Assembly (NCBI GenBank): GCA_023634235.1
Contig: JAMKCF010000007.1
Location: forward strand, 20,156,592 to 20,220,591
From: Pisaster brevispinus
Taxonomy: Eukaryota > Echinodermata > Asteroidea > Forcipulatida > Asteriidae
DNA: 64,000 nucleotides
Direction: 5' to 3'
This document shows, piece by piece, positions 24,401-37,400 of the stretch. Below the pieces are notes generated by a model. It was not told the DNA's origin. It saw nothing but the letters and a program-made list of their open reading frames with translations, and made no database searches. The number at the start of each line of letters is the position of its first letter. The stretch's first letter is position 1. The position numbers and the translations under genes are program-made.

Positions 24401-27400
24401 GTAAAACAACAACTGAGGCAACAGCCTCTGCATCCACTATGTCCAATACTATGGTACACAGCAAGCCACGAGTGGGAGTTTCAGCTGAGACTATTTTGAA
24501 CAAAATATGCAGCAACTTGTCTAACTACATTACCCTTTCTACATCTTGCACAAATATAATCTCTCCTAAACTCTCAAGGATATGTTTTTTTCTAACATGT
24601 TATTTTTCACTCCATCGACCTTTTTCATTTTAAAATCTTTTTTAAAGTTTCAAATGATGAGAATATCGAAGGATCCCAAGGTATCTTGATTTTTCATCAA
24701 AGAGAGATTAGAGTGCCAAGTCTGACTTACACACAAATTTACCAGATGATGAAAAAACAACACTGATGTTTGAAGATTTGGTTCAGAGAAGCAAAAACAT
24801 GATGTATCGTCACAATGAAAGGTCAGTTCTAAGGACAATTTAAAAACCTGAAGATTTTATAATGGGATTTTCTTGTCTCTTCAAAGTGGATTGTGAGGCC
24901 TAAGTAGTATTTGTGAGTAAAATCTGATGACTTGAGTACTTTGTGACAGTTGGGGTTGCCCTTTTCCACCAACTTTAAGGCTTTGAGGCATTGGGAAAGC
25001 CTAAGCCTGAAAAGATTTATATTGGAATTTGGAAATCTTTCTGAATTCAAAATGAAAGCACATTAACCTCCAATTCCTCCAGTGTTTCTTTATAATTGAG
25101 CAGTATTGTTTTCATAACAAGTAGGACGAAGCTACTTTATTTGGGGCCAATTACAAACACCTAGCCTTGTTTACAGCATTACTCGAAAAGTTTAAAACTA
25201 ACTGTAAAATGTTCAACCCAGACAAATGACCTTAAACATAACAAAATCAAACCACTTTGTAGACACCTGTTCTTTTCCTCAACACAATTTGAACCCCTAC
25301 AGTTGTAGTGACACACACAGGCAACTGGAATAATTATTGGTAGGTGTAAGTTTGTGTTCCTGTACACAAAAATCTTCTTGTTCATAATCCAATGCACAAT
25401 CCATCTTCCTCAACCAGTGATCTTTGTTTAGAGGCTTCTTGCTTGAGATGGGAGGGAAATATGAGGTTCTTTGACTATTATAGCAGGGAATGTTTGTTCA
25501 AAACTATGCTGAAATTAAATGCTATATTACTTTTGATGGGTGGGGTGGGGGGATGTCAGTAAAATGCTCTTTTGTGGATAGTCTGGCTATATTTTTAGCT
25601 TTGCAAAACATTATCTGTATGGTCACAATCCTCCTCTAAAAAACAAATCCATTAAAAAATGCTATCTCAGCAATTTGAAATTGAGACACAGCCATAAAGA
25701 TATAAAACTTGCCAGGCACACCAATTGGACACTCACACACAAATAATAAATCTGTCAATTGACTTGATATGATGAAAGTCATACATGCAACAGACCATCA
25801 CAACTCAGGCTAGTCACTATAACAGCTGAATCTCAAACAGAGTCTTCATATGAGGGGACCCTTGAATGAAATTGGGACCGTGTCTGTACACCTTTCAATC
25901 ATTTAGAGCAGACTATCCAACCATTATGGATGAAGTCTCAAATAAGCCAGAATGGGAATCAATTCCGACATTTCCCCTTATGAGTTGACAAACAGTACAC
26001 CCATGGTGGTCATTACTGGTGATTTTCTTCTCCTATGAATGGATTCATGTAAAGTTTCAGCTGCTCTGAAAGTCACAGGGGGCCAGTCATTATGGAGAAT
26101 GAAATAAATATCTGATTACAAAACCATCTATTGATCCAACAGTCAACATAATTGCAACATGAATGCTGTACTGACGATAAAAACATCATAAGAAAAGAAT
26201 ACATTTTCCCCAACTTTCAAGCTAGAAGCAAAACTATCCTTGTTATGTAATGTAGCCTTTGAATGCTAAATCATTACACATTTTGTTACTTCCACAACCA
26301 AAATAGCAAAAAACAATTTTTCCCCCTGAATTTTTAACAAATCAACTATAATTTTTATATCAAGTTCTTTACAGAGTTTATCATAAAGAATGTCAAGAAC
26401 ATAAATTTGCGAAGTAGAGAAAAGTTCTGCTTAGCAGAGGCAATCAAACAAAAATATTGTGTAGTGAATAATGTTCATGACTGATTCCCTATCACCTTTT
26501 GATAGACTTGTTTTTTCGCTCAGTAGCTTCATGACTAGGTGTTGTACCATCCCTTCAGTAGGAGGTGTTTATTTGTGTACACTTGTAGATAATGTCAAGG
26601 AGGTATTTACATAGGCCTTTCATAAATAAGTGACTATGTAAGAATAATATCAATTGGGTCAATCAGTGCATGTACATGTCTGAAAAAGCAATAAAAATAC
26701 AATCTACTATCCTCCAACAAAGGGCTGACTGTACATTCTCTCTGTCTGCACCAGGATTATTTATTTTAAAGTAGAATAACATTTTATCGGGTATGGAATG
26801 GGGACACGGTAGAATGGCCTTAAAAGGTTAGTCAGCATTACACAAACAGTCTTAATGATTGTTGTACTTCATAATGAACCTACGTTTTCATTAATTACAT
26901 CATTTAGTGTATTTTGTAACTTGCAATCAAAATATATTTTAAAAAATTAACATTACATACAATTTCCGTAAAATTTCACTGCAGTAGCTAACACACATGT
27001 TGTGATTAAGGTCCTGATACACAATCAAAAGCCTTCCAGAACATTTGCCATTTTCATTTCCAAACGTAAATTTGTCGTCTGACATGCCGAGAGGTGTGGG
27101 GGAGAGGGGCTATCTATGGGCTCATAACTCTCTTCTCCCCAAATCCCATGCTTTCCAATGAACCATCATCAACCTTTGGCCATATCTTATCCCAGAATGG
27201 TTTGACCATTCTTGGCTTAACATACAGCACCTAAGGGGGAGATGAGACCCTCCGTGCCAATGCATATTAAAAAGCTATTTCAGAGTTCTATTTCATTAGC
27301 AAGTGGTCAGATGAATTGGTATTTTGTTTGTCTATCTCATACAGAGTAAGTTTGCTGTGGGGGAATGTTATGCTACTGATTTCCAGGGTTGACTAATGCA

Positions 27401-28203
27401 AGATCACAATCTTAAGCTATGATTATTAAGCCCCATGTATCTCAAAAGATAAGAAGAGTTCCTCATGATGTTGGTTTCAAACAGAATGGGAACAAAAAAT
27501 GCGCAATGATTTTGTTGAATTAATTAACAAAAATAAAAGAGCTACATAATAAAAGGCCACTTGAAAAAAATACATTTTGGCCTTCCCAAAAAAGAACTTG
27601 GCAAGAAATACTATCAAAATATCTTATAGTTTTTACTTTATTACTATAATTAGTCCGATTGGGCTTCAAGTTAACATTATTATGACAACAGTTGAACCAC
27701 TTGATCACAGGGGCACCCAGTTACATTACATATAGAACAAATCACGATAAAACCAATCACTGTTGCTTGCATCACTTTTCCATGAAATTCACATTAAATT
27801 TTGGATCCATGTCAATTCGACCCAAGCAAATTCTTTGTAGCTCACCACTTGAGCAGCAGTTCACGACAACATCTCTTTGCACTCAACAACACAGAACTAT
27901 GCGTCTGTGTCTGGGTTTTATCAAAGTGTCTGATTACTTTGGATGGCCTCTTTTTCAAAGGCCAGACACAACTTGTGGACACATGGATGATGCCAAGTTA
28001 ATTTCTGGTGATAACTAGTATAATTGTGATAACATCACATTATTCACTTGCTCAAGGCTGTGTTTAAAGACAACATGACATGTTGAATCATTTTGATTAG
28101 AAAGTGTGTCCCCCATTGGAAATTACACAAACTAGTGAGGAAAATTACTTTAATGACAATCAAAATGGCACTGCTCATAAGACAAAAAATATATCTGGCA
28201 TGT

Positions 28204-28285
28204 TCTGATTCTTGAGTGAATTTAAAAAGTACAGCTTAAACTGGTCTGATTCTTGAGTGAATTTAAAAAGTACAGCCTAAACTGG
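28204..28285. repeat. 41-bp tandem duplication, two copies
   Basis: Units 28204-28244 and 28245-28285 both start TCTGATTCTTGAGTGAATTT and differ at one base (AGCTTAAA against AGCCTAAA). The near identity implies a recent duplication. Confidence 0.95.
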
Positions 28286-29303
28286 ATCACATCGTAGTAT
28301 CTGACACAAGTATTCCAAAGTCAAGTCTGCTTTGTGCAAAACAAGATCCATCACACAGAAAAAAGACACCGTTCAGAAAAACCACTTGGATTTGTCAACA
28401 GGAGGTGGCGGTAAAAGATGAAGGTTCATTGAAAGGTCTACTCAATTTGCCCTCCTCTTCACCCTGAGCCGATAGAGAAATTAATACCAGGAACATACAT
28501 CAAAGGGAAAGACTGATAGTAACATACTGCTGAGAGCAATAAACAGCTTCTTACTCACTCCCCCACCAATTCTAATAAGGGAAATTTAAATCAAACTTGA
28601 CTGCAATTTAGCCAGGCTTTCCTCTGTATAGTTCACAACCTTATTAAGGTTGTATCAAGTTTAATTTACTTCCAAACCAGTGACAAACAAACAGCTTCAC
28701 TTAACCCATTAAATAATCCTCAAAGTGACAAATTTACATCCCTTCTATGGGGGTGGCTGATGTCCAATCATCAACATGTCTACACTTGCATGTTCAGTTC
28801 AGAATGTTTGGTCTTATAAGTTATATCACACAATTTCAACTTTTTGTTTCTTTGCTTGCCACAGCAAGTTCTATCTTAGTGCTTGGTCACATATCTCCTA
28901 AATACTCAACAAGGAAGTTGAACAAGGAAAGGGATAAACAAAAAACCATTGGAAATTAACTAGACTTGAGCCTTTGTTAGATGGGACTACAATACAGGTT
29001 TTGTGGTAACACCACAAAAATAACGCCATGAGTTGTGATGGTTTGGAGTGTTTACACCATCAGGTATATTCACAACCAACACAACTCATACACACATTAT
29101 TTCCATGGTGTTACTCAACCTCTACAAGATAACATTGGACATTACATGACTAACCCTCATGAAAATCCATATCTGAATTCTTTTCCCTTGACTGGGAGCA
29201 ACTCAGTACTGGGAACAAACCAACCCACGCTTGACTGGACAGACATGTTTAGCAGTTTTTAGTGTCCACATTAATTCGGAGTAGAGTTGCTGAACTGATA
29301 GAT

Positions 29304-29350
29304 ACATATAGGTTCAGAGAAAACAATTTGTTTTCTCTGAACCCATATGT
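29304..29350. repeat. Hairpin with 16-bp perfect arms
   Basis: Arms GGTTCAGAGAAAACAA (29311-29326) and its reverse complement (29328-29343) are separated by a single T. The stem extends to 29304-29350 with one mismatch. It could form a cruciform or an RNA stem, or be a MITE relic. No target duplication is seen. Confidence 0.85.
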
Positions 29351-30158
29351 TTAATACTTAAAAATCCTGAAGACGTTAAGAATTTCATCTAAAACTGGAT
29401 GGTATAACATTCACAAAATTTGATTACAATTTCTTATTGTCACAGAGATTATTAAAATTGCAGTCATTATGAAGAAAAAAAATCCCTTTCAAGAAAGAAT
29501 TTCATCCTTGAGAAAACAGTGGATTTTTCTGTTATAGATCACAAATTATGCTTCAAAGTTAAATCTGTAAAGCATTAAACCCCAAGTATTATTTACAAAT
29601 TTGATCATCTAACATGACGTTGAGTTACTCTTTCTTGAATGATAAGGAGAAAAATCTGGGGTGGAATAATATCCAGCCAAAAACAACACAAGACTTGAGC
29701 ATCCTTTGAGATAAACTTTTTCAAAACTTGAGTCCACCAGACAAACTTCTGCGTACAAGTTCGACTTATTGTCATTTCTGATATTTGACATTTCCTTCAA
29801 TAGGCTGTCTTTTCTAGGAAGCTGAACAGACAAGATGCCAACTTATAGCACCCAAATGACAATCACTAATTAGACATCAACAGCCAACCATCCACAATAA
29901 GTTACTGACAATTAAACATCTTTGATGCTTCAGTTACAACTTTGAAAGCTATAACCAAAACTTATTTATATCCTCCTTGTACTAAGAAAACACACACAAA
30001 CAAAAACAGAAAGGCTTTCAGGAAAATTACTGGCGAGCTTCCAACATCAGTTTGTTACCATCAATCCAATAAAACAACTTAAAAGCCGGTGACTAAATAC
30101 AGCAATAAAAATGTCAACCATAAAATCTCTTCAGTGAAAAAATCCAGGCTTTTTTTAC

Positions 30159-30185
30159 CTTGTTCTTGGAGAACAGTCCTTTCAT
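30159..30185 (-). CDS. Coding exon 1 (nine codons, MKGLFSKNK) of the PET-LIM gene
   Basis: A short first coding exon reads MKGLFSKNK and ends exactly at a donor (AAG|GTAAAA) in phase 0, which matches the phase-0 start of exon 2. The ATG is the first in-frame methionine after an in-frame TAA at 30249-30251, with a G at -3. The interval between TAA and ATG is open (22 codons without stop), so this piece could alternatively be the middle of a longer coding exon spliced from further upstream, but no strong acceptor is visible there. The exon sits at the edge of the most CpG-rich stretch of the window, as expected of a first exon. It is followed by a roughly 12-kb intron, so the link to exon 2 rests on phase and strand only. 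Confidence 0.65.
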
Positions 30186-30490
30186 TCCGCACTTAGCCAC
30201 GTTTGATGCCTTGTCTATACTCCGATACAAAGTAATAATTCCTTTTGATTACCAAATCCAATCTTGTATCCCCTGGCGGTGCGGCGCGGTCCCGCAACTA
30301 GCAATAAGACTCACCAAGTGAGACCAGCCGCATCATCTGCCGACTCTATTCGGTGTGACTGACCGACATTTCCAAACAGTTAAGAGCACTTGCTGCTTGG
30401 GGCCTGGGCTACATGCCAAAAGCAGAGGCACTCCAGTAGCGGTATGTGCTACAAAGCAGTACACAGTCAGGCATGTGGGCAGTGTACTGC
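30186..30490 (-). promoter_or_regulatory. Probable promoter and 5'UTR of the PET-LIM gene
   Basis: This stretch stands out for its CpGs and GC content against AT-rich flanks, with the core at 30275-30365 on the plus strand. It directly precedes exon 1. On the minus strand it contains initiator-like TCAGTCA and TCACTTGG sequences, with no clear TATA box. A 9-bp inverted repeat (30456-30464 GCAGTACAC and 30482-30490) lies at its outer edge. The position and composition suggest a CpG-type start region; the exact start site cannot be read from sequence. Confidence 0.5.
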
Positions 30491-33400
30491 AGACATACTG
30501 CGGTTTATAGTTAGTATGCTGGTGGGTAAGGACTAGTCCAAACTAACATGGGGGTGGCACATGAGTCACAGCAACTTTTACTTTATAGATGTGTATGTTG
30601 GCTTAAGTTGCACATCATCCATTTGGTCAAATTTTGAGGAATGTTACACATTAAAGGAATTAATCCATCGGATATATTGTTCTTGTTGAAGAAACTATCA
30701 CATTATATGCGCCGATTTTTTTTCAATGTCATCAATCATTAACAAATATTTAAATGCAGACATACATTCTCTGAAACTACATTGTTCCAAGTTTAAATAA
30801 ACTATTCCCCCCAAAAAAAAATTGGTGGAAAACAAGTATTTACACATGGTTAACATTTTGTAAAATTCACTCAAAATGGATTCCTGCTTTGGTTGTGAAT
30901 TGTGATACATTTTACAGTCCAAAATTATAAAACCTGCCAGGGTGTTCAAGGACTGAACCATGGTTAGTGTGACCATGATCTACATTTTGTACAGAAGAGA
31001 CCAAGTCCATACTATCTTAGGAATATCTGGCTCCAGACTATTGATTTTAAAACCCAGACTTTAATCAAACATTCTCTTATTAAAAGTGGTTCCTTTAAAA
31101 TCATACATTTCATTTTTGATTAAAAAAGAAGTTTTCTGGTGGGGGCTGGGGTGTGTGAAAAGGGGGGGGTTTGTTGAGGGGTTAGAAAAGGGGATTGTGG
31201 CTAGAGTGATTTTTGAGACAACTTTAACCTAAAGGAATGACTCCAATTTTGTCCATCACAAACACAGATTAGAAATAAACGTTGATGGTACTTTTTGAGT
31301 ATTATGGCAGCTCAAATTTACGAATCCCTGATGATGAAAACCAGGGACAGGTTCAACTGTACTTTAACTTTACATGATAACATATAGTCCAAGAATTGTT
31401 AATCTTATTTTATGTGTTGAAAGGTTTAAAACAGTTATCACAAAATGAGGAATTCATTACTCTCAGCAGATTCAAAACATGCAAACTTTAAACAACTTCA
31501 AAGATGATGAAGCAATTCAAACTGTCACTATACAAATGTTTCAGCTGAATAAAACAAATCCAGACATGATGAGAATGGACACAAATACGGAATCCCCCCT
31601 CTTTAACAATTGAGGAATGATAAGCAGTGTGTAATTTGATGTAACAACTAATTTATTCCTCTTTTTCCAATTAAGTTCCATCACCTTCAGGAAAATTACC
31701 CAGTGATGCAGAGACAGTGCTCAAGGATAACAATTTTTTCACACTCCTGCTTGTAGCTTATAGGTGGCTGTCCTTGAGGGGGGAAAGATTTGAACAGTCA
31801 GTGATGGAATGTTGGGAGAAATTGCCTCATCTCAAAATCACAATACAAAAGGCCTATTCAATAATTGGTGGAGTCACTTTGTTACAGATTAAGTGTTAGT
31901 ATCTAAAGCTTTGCACTGTATTCCACGCCCACATTGTAGAACTCCCAGATATTTGGTTTCAATGGTATAAACAGTTTTACTTGGCACCTTAACCAATATA
32001 AAAACAAACTTTTGATCTATTTTAACAAATGTATTCTTCTAACTACACATTAGTTTAAAAAACAGGAAATGAAAACAACAACAAAACGGGGAAAAACAAA
32101 ACAGCAAATACTTAGGAATAGGAGTCGTTAACCACCGGTACTTTTCAGAACCTACACTACTCAAAAGAGATTTTCACATGGTGTTACCACAAACCTTACT
32201 TAGCAAATACTTTCATTTTTAAATAGCGTTTCAAGTAGTACTATGATAAATTTTGTGGCCGGTAACGATCTACCCACACATACTTCTGATAATCGGTGCT
32301 GAAACCAATCACTACTGTAATATTTCATCCCTGCTGTGGATCATTTAGGAGTTAATGAGCTGATGATAGTTTTAATGACATTACCTCAGAATGACACACA
32401 TCTTCTAAATAAGCAGGCACCAAGTTATAAGAAACTATCAGAGGTCAGTGACTTGGGAGGATGATTTGGGTTGGGGGGGTATGGCCCCTGCTGATCTAAC
32501 CACAGATCCTCTGACCTGGGTTATGGTATGAATTTCAATATCCAAATCTGTCAAAGGGAAAATACATTTTTGTTTTTTGGAAGTGTAAATAAATTTCAAT
32601 CTTCTAGTTTTCCATAAGTGTTCTCAGGGATCATGTGCACATTTATATCAGCCTTTTTTAATTGGGTTATTATTTTCAAAAATGCAATGACAACAATGCC
32701 AAAAGTGCATTATGCAATGGCAAATTTACATAGATTGTGCAGTTGTAGCGTAAACTCACTGTGATTTCGATCCAGTAATCACTTGACAAACTTTACAATT
32801 TAAAAAAAGCAAACTGTGTCTTCACAAACAGAGAGAGAGCCACAGGGGCAAAACATAAAACCTACATCAAATCACATGCGTGAAAACCATAGGAGAATTC
32901 ACATTTTCTCCATGTTCTGATAACTCTGCCCTAAATAACGGCCGGTAACAAGTAATCCAATTCCAAAACAAACAATACATGTACACATTCTGAAGCTGGC
33001 ACTATCCAGGGCATTATTAAGGGACTTCCCCCAATAATCAATTGATGGATGATTTGCCAAGAAATGATCTAAAAATGATTCAGGATTTCATTTTTCTACA
33101 AACAAGGAAGAAGAAATTAACTTGAGGCTCTAGATATATTTGTTCATTGGTTGATCTTTGAAGCGGGAATTGTTTGATTTTGATGGAACGATTCCAGCTA
33201 CTGATTTGACATGTTTTTCGGTTGAATTTTTATCATATATGGGCAGATGACATTTACAATTCATCAAAGTATCTGGGGATTTTATTTTCTCTTCCAATTA
33301 AGTTTCAGTTCTCAAATGGAATAACTCAAGGCTCAGAAATGAAGTTAATTTCACAAACATCACGATACTTCATCTTCGCACTTAAATGGATACTGATTAA

Positions 33401-33644
33401 GTTTGAAAGACAAAACCCTGACAACATTATCCTAAGGAACATTACTCTTAAAGAAATTTCCTGAACATTTTGAACTTAATACTTTCATTTCAAATGTATG
33501 TCGCATGGAGTTGAACATTTCACTAATTTGAAAAATTTCCCCTAAATGTTGCCATCATTCATTGACATTTGTGGTAACTTTTCTGTTTATTTCTTTCAAG
33601 CAATAAACCACAAGGGAAACTGACCAGGTAAACTTAATACTTTT

Positions 33645-33717
33645 GGGTTGAACAAAGAAAAATTGACAAGAGTGGGATTTGAACCTTCGACCTCCACATC
33701 AACATGCCGGCGCTCTT
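33645..33717 (-). mobile_element. tRNA-derived SINE fragment, same family as 16021-16091
   Basis: The minus strand reads GAGCGCCGGCATGTTGATGT, GGAGGTCGAA, then a canonical B-box GGTTCAAATCC (33685-33675), then CACTCTTGTCA and the tail TTTTTCTTTGTTCAACCC. The shared tail identifies the family. The A-box part is lost. Confidence 0.7.
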
Positions 33718-34417
33718 ATTTCTTTCATGAGATTTGATTCACTGGTCTTGAACAAAGTTTTGTACAAACGTTCTTCCCATGTGGGATTCTCATGCAAACA
33801 AATTGTCCTCTCCATTTCCCCCTTGCAAACCATATTAATGTGTGTTACAAGTGTCATAGCCACAGTCAATAGGCAGGTCTCTTGAAAACATACCCTATGC
33901 ACCTAAATGAGACTCAACCCCCAAGAAATGAAAACACACTTATTTGCCAGTGAGATGGCAGTCTGTATGGATGTCATGTTCTGATTGTTACAGCTGGATG
34001 TACTTTAAGGAATGCCTCAGGTTTGTCATTGTTGTCTGAGTCAAAATGCACTAAATCTGTTGATTTTAAGAGACGGTATAGTAATGATTTATAAATTAAA
34101 ATAAATAAATAATCATCACTATGATCACCACAAAGTGATATTTTAATCGCTTTGCAGTGTGCTTCATACATGTCATACTAATTATCTCAGCTGGTTATAA
34201 AAACTACTTACATAGGCCTATGATATAATTTTATGATTTAGTTGTCATTCTTTTATGTTTCTAGGCAATATTATTTTGAGATTTGAATGAACATTTAATA
34301 ACGAGCAAAACACACATTCAAATTTTAAAATTTTAAAATTGGAAATGTAATATTAGTTATTGTGGGCAAAATCCCTCAAAAAATACATCACAAGCCTTCA
34401 ATATCCATCTTTCTAGC

Positions 34418-34440
34418 TACATGTACATGTACATGTACGT
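34418..34440. repeat. TACATG hexamer repeat
   Basis: About three and a half tandem units of TACATG, a self-complementary motif. Confidence 0.9.
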
Positions 34441-37400
34441 CAGTTACAAGGATAACACATTTCCCAAATTATTCAGTAATGCCAATAGCTGGCTCGATTT
34501 GGGGGTAAAATCTACAAAACTGCAGGGCTTGTGGCTCAACATTTTTACTGGACAGTCCTTATTTTACAAGAAAAGAATCTAAATGAGTAAAAAAACTTTC
34601 AACGATGTTTCACATGAAAACTATTTTTATTAGCAGAAGATTTACTTTCTAATATGGGTTAGTATACATGTACTTTGATACTCAACAGAATTGAATGTTT
34701 TTTTACCAGACTCAAAGACAACGGCTAAACAGCACTTTTTTTTTTTCATTTTTATTTTTTACACAGTGTGGTATTATTATTCAATTGAAAGAAACACAAG
34801 ACCGCCGGACTTGTCCAGTCGTGAGTTTAAAAGGGCTAAAATCACTGGCCTCAGGCATGCGGTCCAGTGTAAAATCTGAGCCCTGCAATACAACAAAATC
34901 TTGTAAACTGTTTAAAAAGTGGAAAATTTGTGTTATCATTTTTCGAAATAAGACATGAACTGATTTAGGCGGCTACTTGGGTAATAAGATGCACTATAGC
35001 AACAAATAAAATCAACTATGTATCCTTTTTAATATGGGAAAGGCATATTTTGTCAACACAGCTGAACAGTTAGGTAGCACTTTGAAATGTCAAGTAAACG
35101 GCTAGGCACGCTTCTGAAAAATAATCTAGGACAACTTTTCAATGAAATTTGTTTCCATGGATGCTTTCACAAGATGACCCGTGAAAAAGTCATTCCGCAG
35201 GCAAAATCACCTCGCAGCTGGCCTTGGAAATATTAGTTTTTATTGATGGACTTACATCATGCATAACGAGAAACAAAAATTTAGGAGAAACAAAATCTGG
35301 GGTCAAGTTGTGACCTGTATGGTGTATTAAAGAACGTGCGATTGTCTGAAGCAATGTCCCAAATATTTCTGAACATGGCTATAGGCCTACATGTGTGCAG
35401 AGAGCATATAAAATCTCTTCTTTTTTGCAAATTTAAGTTATTAACAATGTCAAAGGTGCTGCTATACTTTATCAAAAATATGTGGAGATCTTTGTATAAC
35501 AAGTCAGATGGGAAAATCATAATAAAAACAACCAGAACTTCCTTTGAACACAAGTGAGATTCAGGTTTGAACTCAGCAGGTTTGAACTTGGCCAAATATC
35601 CATAAACTACTGCATTTACAAGAGTTTATTTTTGTAAAACAACGGTCTGCTAAAACACCTTACTCCAGAATTACACTGAGTGAAGAGAATGATCCTACCT
35701 TTATGATATCAAAGAATGTCATTAAGGTGCTTTGTTTGTGGGATAACCACTGGAATGAGTCAGTGTCATTGATTGGATGTTGAAAGGAAAGCTCCGGAAA
35801 TTGACTCCCAAAGAGGCAATGTGGCAAAAGTTTCTTTAAAGTTAACCCCAAAATGTGTTTATTTGTCTGCATATCTGTTCTCAAGGGGGGTAACTCAATA
35901 CCTCTGTGGGAGTAATATGATGGTTCTGAGGGATGAAAAATGTCAATTGCTGCCAAGCAAGCTTTTCTTTATTGTCACAATCATCCATTGATGGGGCTGG
36001 GCATAAGGAATAGTTACAGTGATGCATGCTACAGGCAAATAATTATCCAAATCATCAATTAGGGTAAGGTTTCATCTATATATGCAGCAATTTTTCACAC
36101 ACAAGCGTTGTTCATCTCATCACTTTTTGTTTATGTCAAAAAAGGAGTTTCTGATAAATTTTGTGAAAAAATAAAAAGAATATTTAACTACCTTATATTT
36201 AAATGTCTATCTCCTTAAAATGACAGCTCAACAACATGGCTTATAATGGTGTACCACTGTGAGAAATAAATGAATACAACAGGAAATGTAGGTATACATC
36301 CCTTAAATAAACACTGACCAAGAGATCTCATTATTTTAATCCAGCCATTAAAAAATCTTACCAATTATACCTTTAACTTCATAAGGAACATCAAGGATTT
36401 AATACCGCGCAACGATAATTGAATGACACTAAATAACCTGAAGACTCAGAGGGTACGACTGTTGTGAGATGTAATTAAAAGCATTGCCACTTGGGATTTA
36501 AAAATTTTCCGAATTAGGGCAGAAAATGGGGCGGGATCAATTTTATGACAACTGGAGCAGAACGAACATGTAATAACAAACTCATTGGTTAGATGCAACA
36601 TGACTGGAGGAATTTCTTCTGTGGTTCACTGTTGGGATTACGGTGCATGCGTACACAGTACAGGTTCTCCCCAGGGTTTTCAGAAACCAACGGGGATCCC
36701 AGAAATAAACTTTTTGGTTCTTTGAAGGGTATGACGCCTTGAAATGACATCAAAAACTGAATACGAGTACAGAATACGAGTACGAGTACAGAACCCCTTG
36801 GCTGAACAAGCTCTTTTAAGCCACCAACTGTTGGCTTAATATCATAGAATTGTTCTCTACATGTATTTGTTGTCAGTGCATCCTCCATCTCCAGTATTCT
36901 TACTCTAGGTAAGTAACTGTTCTGTTTTGTACATTTCTTGGAGCTTAAAAATGCGATTTTATTTGAGTTTTCTTAATTAAAAAATCTACAATGGCTCACT
37001 CACCATTGACTAATTTCAACAGTTGAATATGATCAATGTTATCATTGATTAAGATAATTTGCCGACAATTAACGTGAAACCCTAACAGATCATTGGATGA
37101 CAACAGAACCCTAAAACAAAAAGCAAAAAAAATGAAGTGAAATTATAATAAAGTCATAAGTTCATCCATTGACAGCTAAATGACCCTCTTCTCTATGAAA
37201 TCCCCTATAAGCCAAATACTCTCATCCCAGATTGTCAACTCACAAAGCTCACTACACTCCCCCCATTAATGAAGGGTAATGTCTTTCACTCATCATGAGC
37301 ATCTATGGGCTACACACTCCTTGAATATTACCGCTACATGTCAATATCCCTTAAGGATAAATGATTCAATGTTCTAATACTATTCCTTCCGCTGAATGTT

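Larger units (their letters stand above)
18139..30158 (-). other. Intron 1 of the PET-LIM gene (about 12.0 kb)
   Basis: No coding exon is supported. It holds a short degenerate duplication TTGGCCCACAA (18320-18360), a 17-A run (18463-18479), a CAG-rich patch (24325-24400), a 41-bp tandem duplication (28204-28285), a GTGGTAACACC hairpin (28999-29019) and a 16-bp-arm hairpin (29304-29350). The rest is AT-rich. As first introns often hold enhancers, regulatory elements are plausible but cannot be demonstrated here. Confidence 0.7.
5162..30185 (-). other. Gene overview: limpet-type PET-LIM protein gene, 5 coding exons, 3' part missing
   Basis: Five exons join on the minus strand with intron phases 0, 2, 0, 0, and the fifth also ends in phase 0 at a donor. 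The joined product is 250 residues and open to the end. Domain order is: cysteine-rich N-terminus (C22, C25, C29, C41, C44, C46), PET domain (about 87-170), LIM1 (C179 to H236), and the start of LIM2 (C245, C248). The N-terminal cysteine spacing equals that of testin, while the PET and LIM1 wording (QDLS, CDELLVDL, CERHYAE) is closest to fly Limpet. Prickle proteins lack the N-terminal cysteine motif. Family knowledge: PET-LIM proteins are cytoplasmic adaptors at actin, adhesion and muscle attachment sites; C. elegans LIM-9 sits at muscle dense bodies and M-lines. Further LIM exons are expected left of base 1. Limpet-like is my preferred call; a divergent testin or prickle-like name is possible. 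Confidence 0.88.

Noticed and set aside
36589..36888. 99-codon minus-strand frame beginning MEDALTT
   Set aside because: Contains a short GAGTAC repeat and no domain; no splice partners or neighbouring exons support it.
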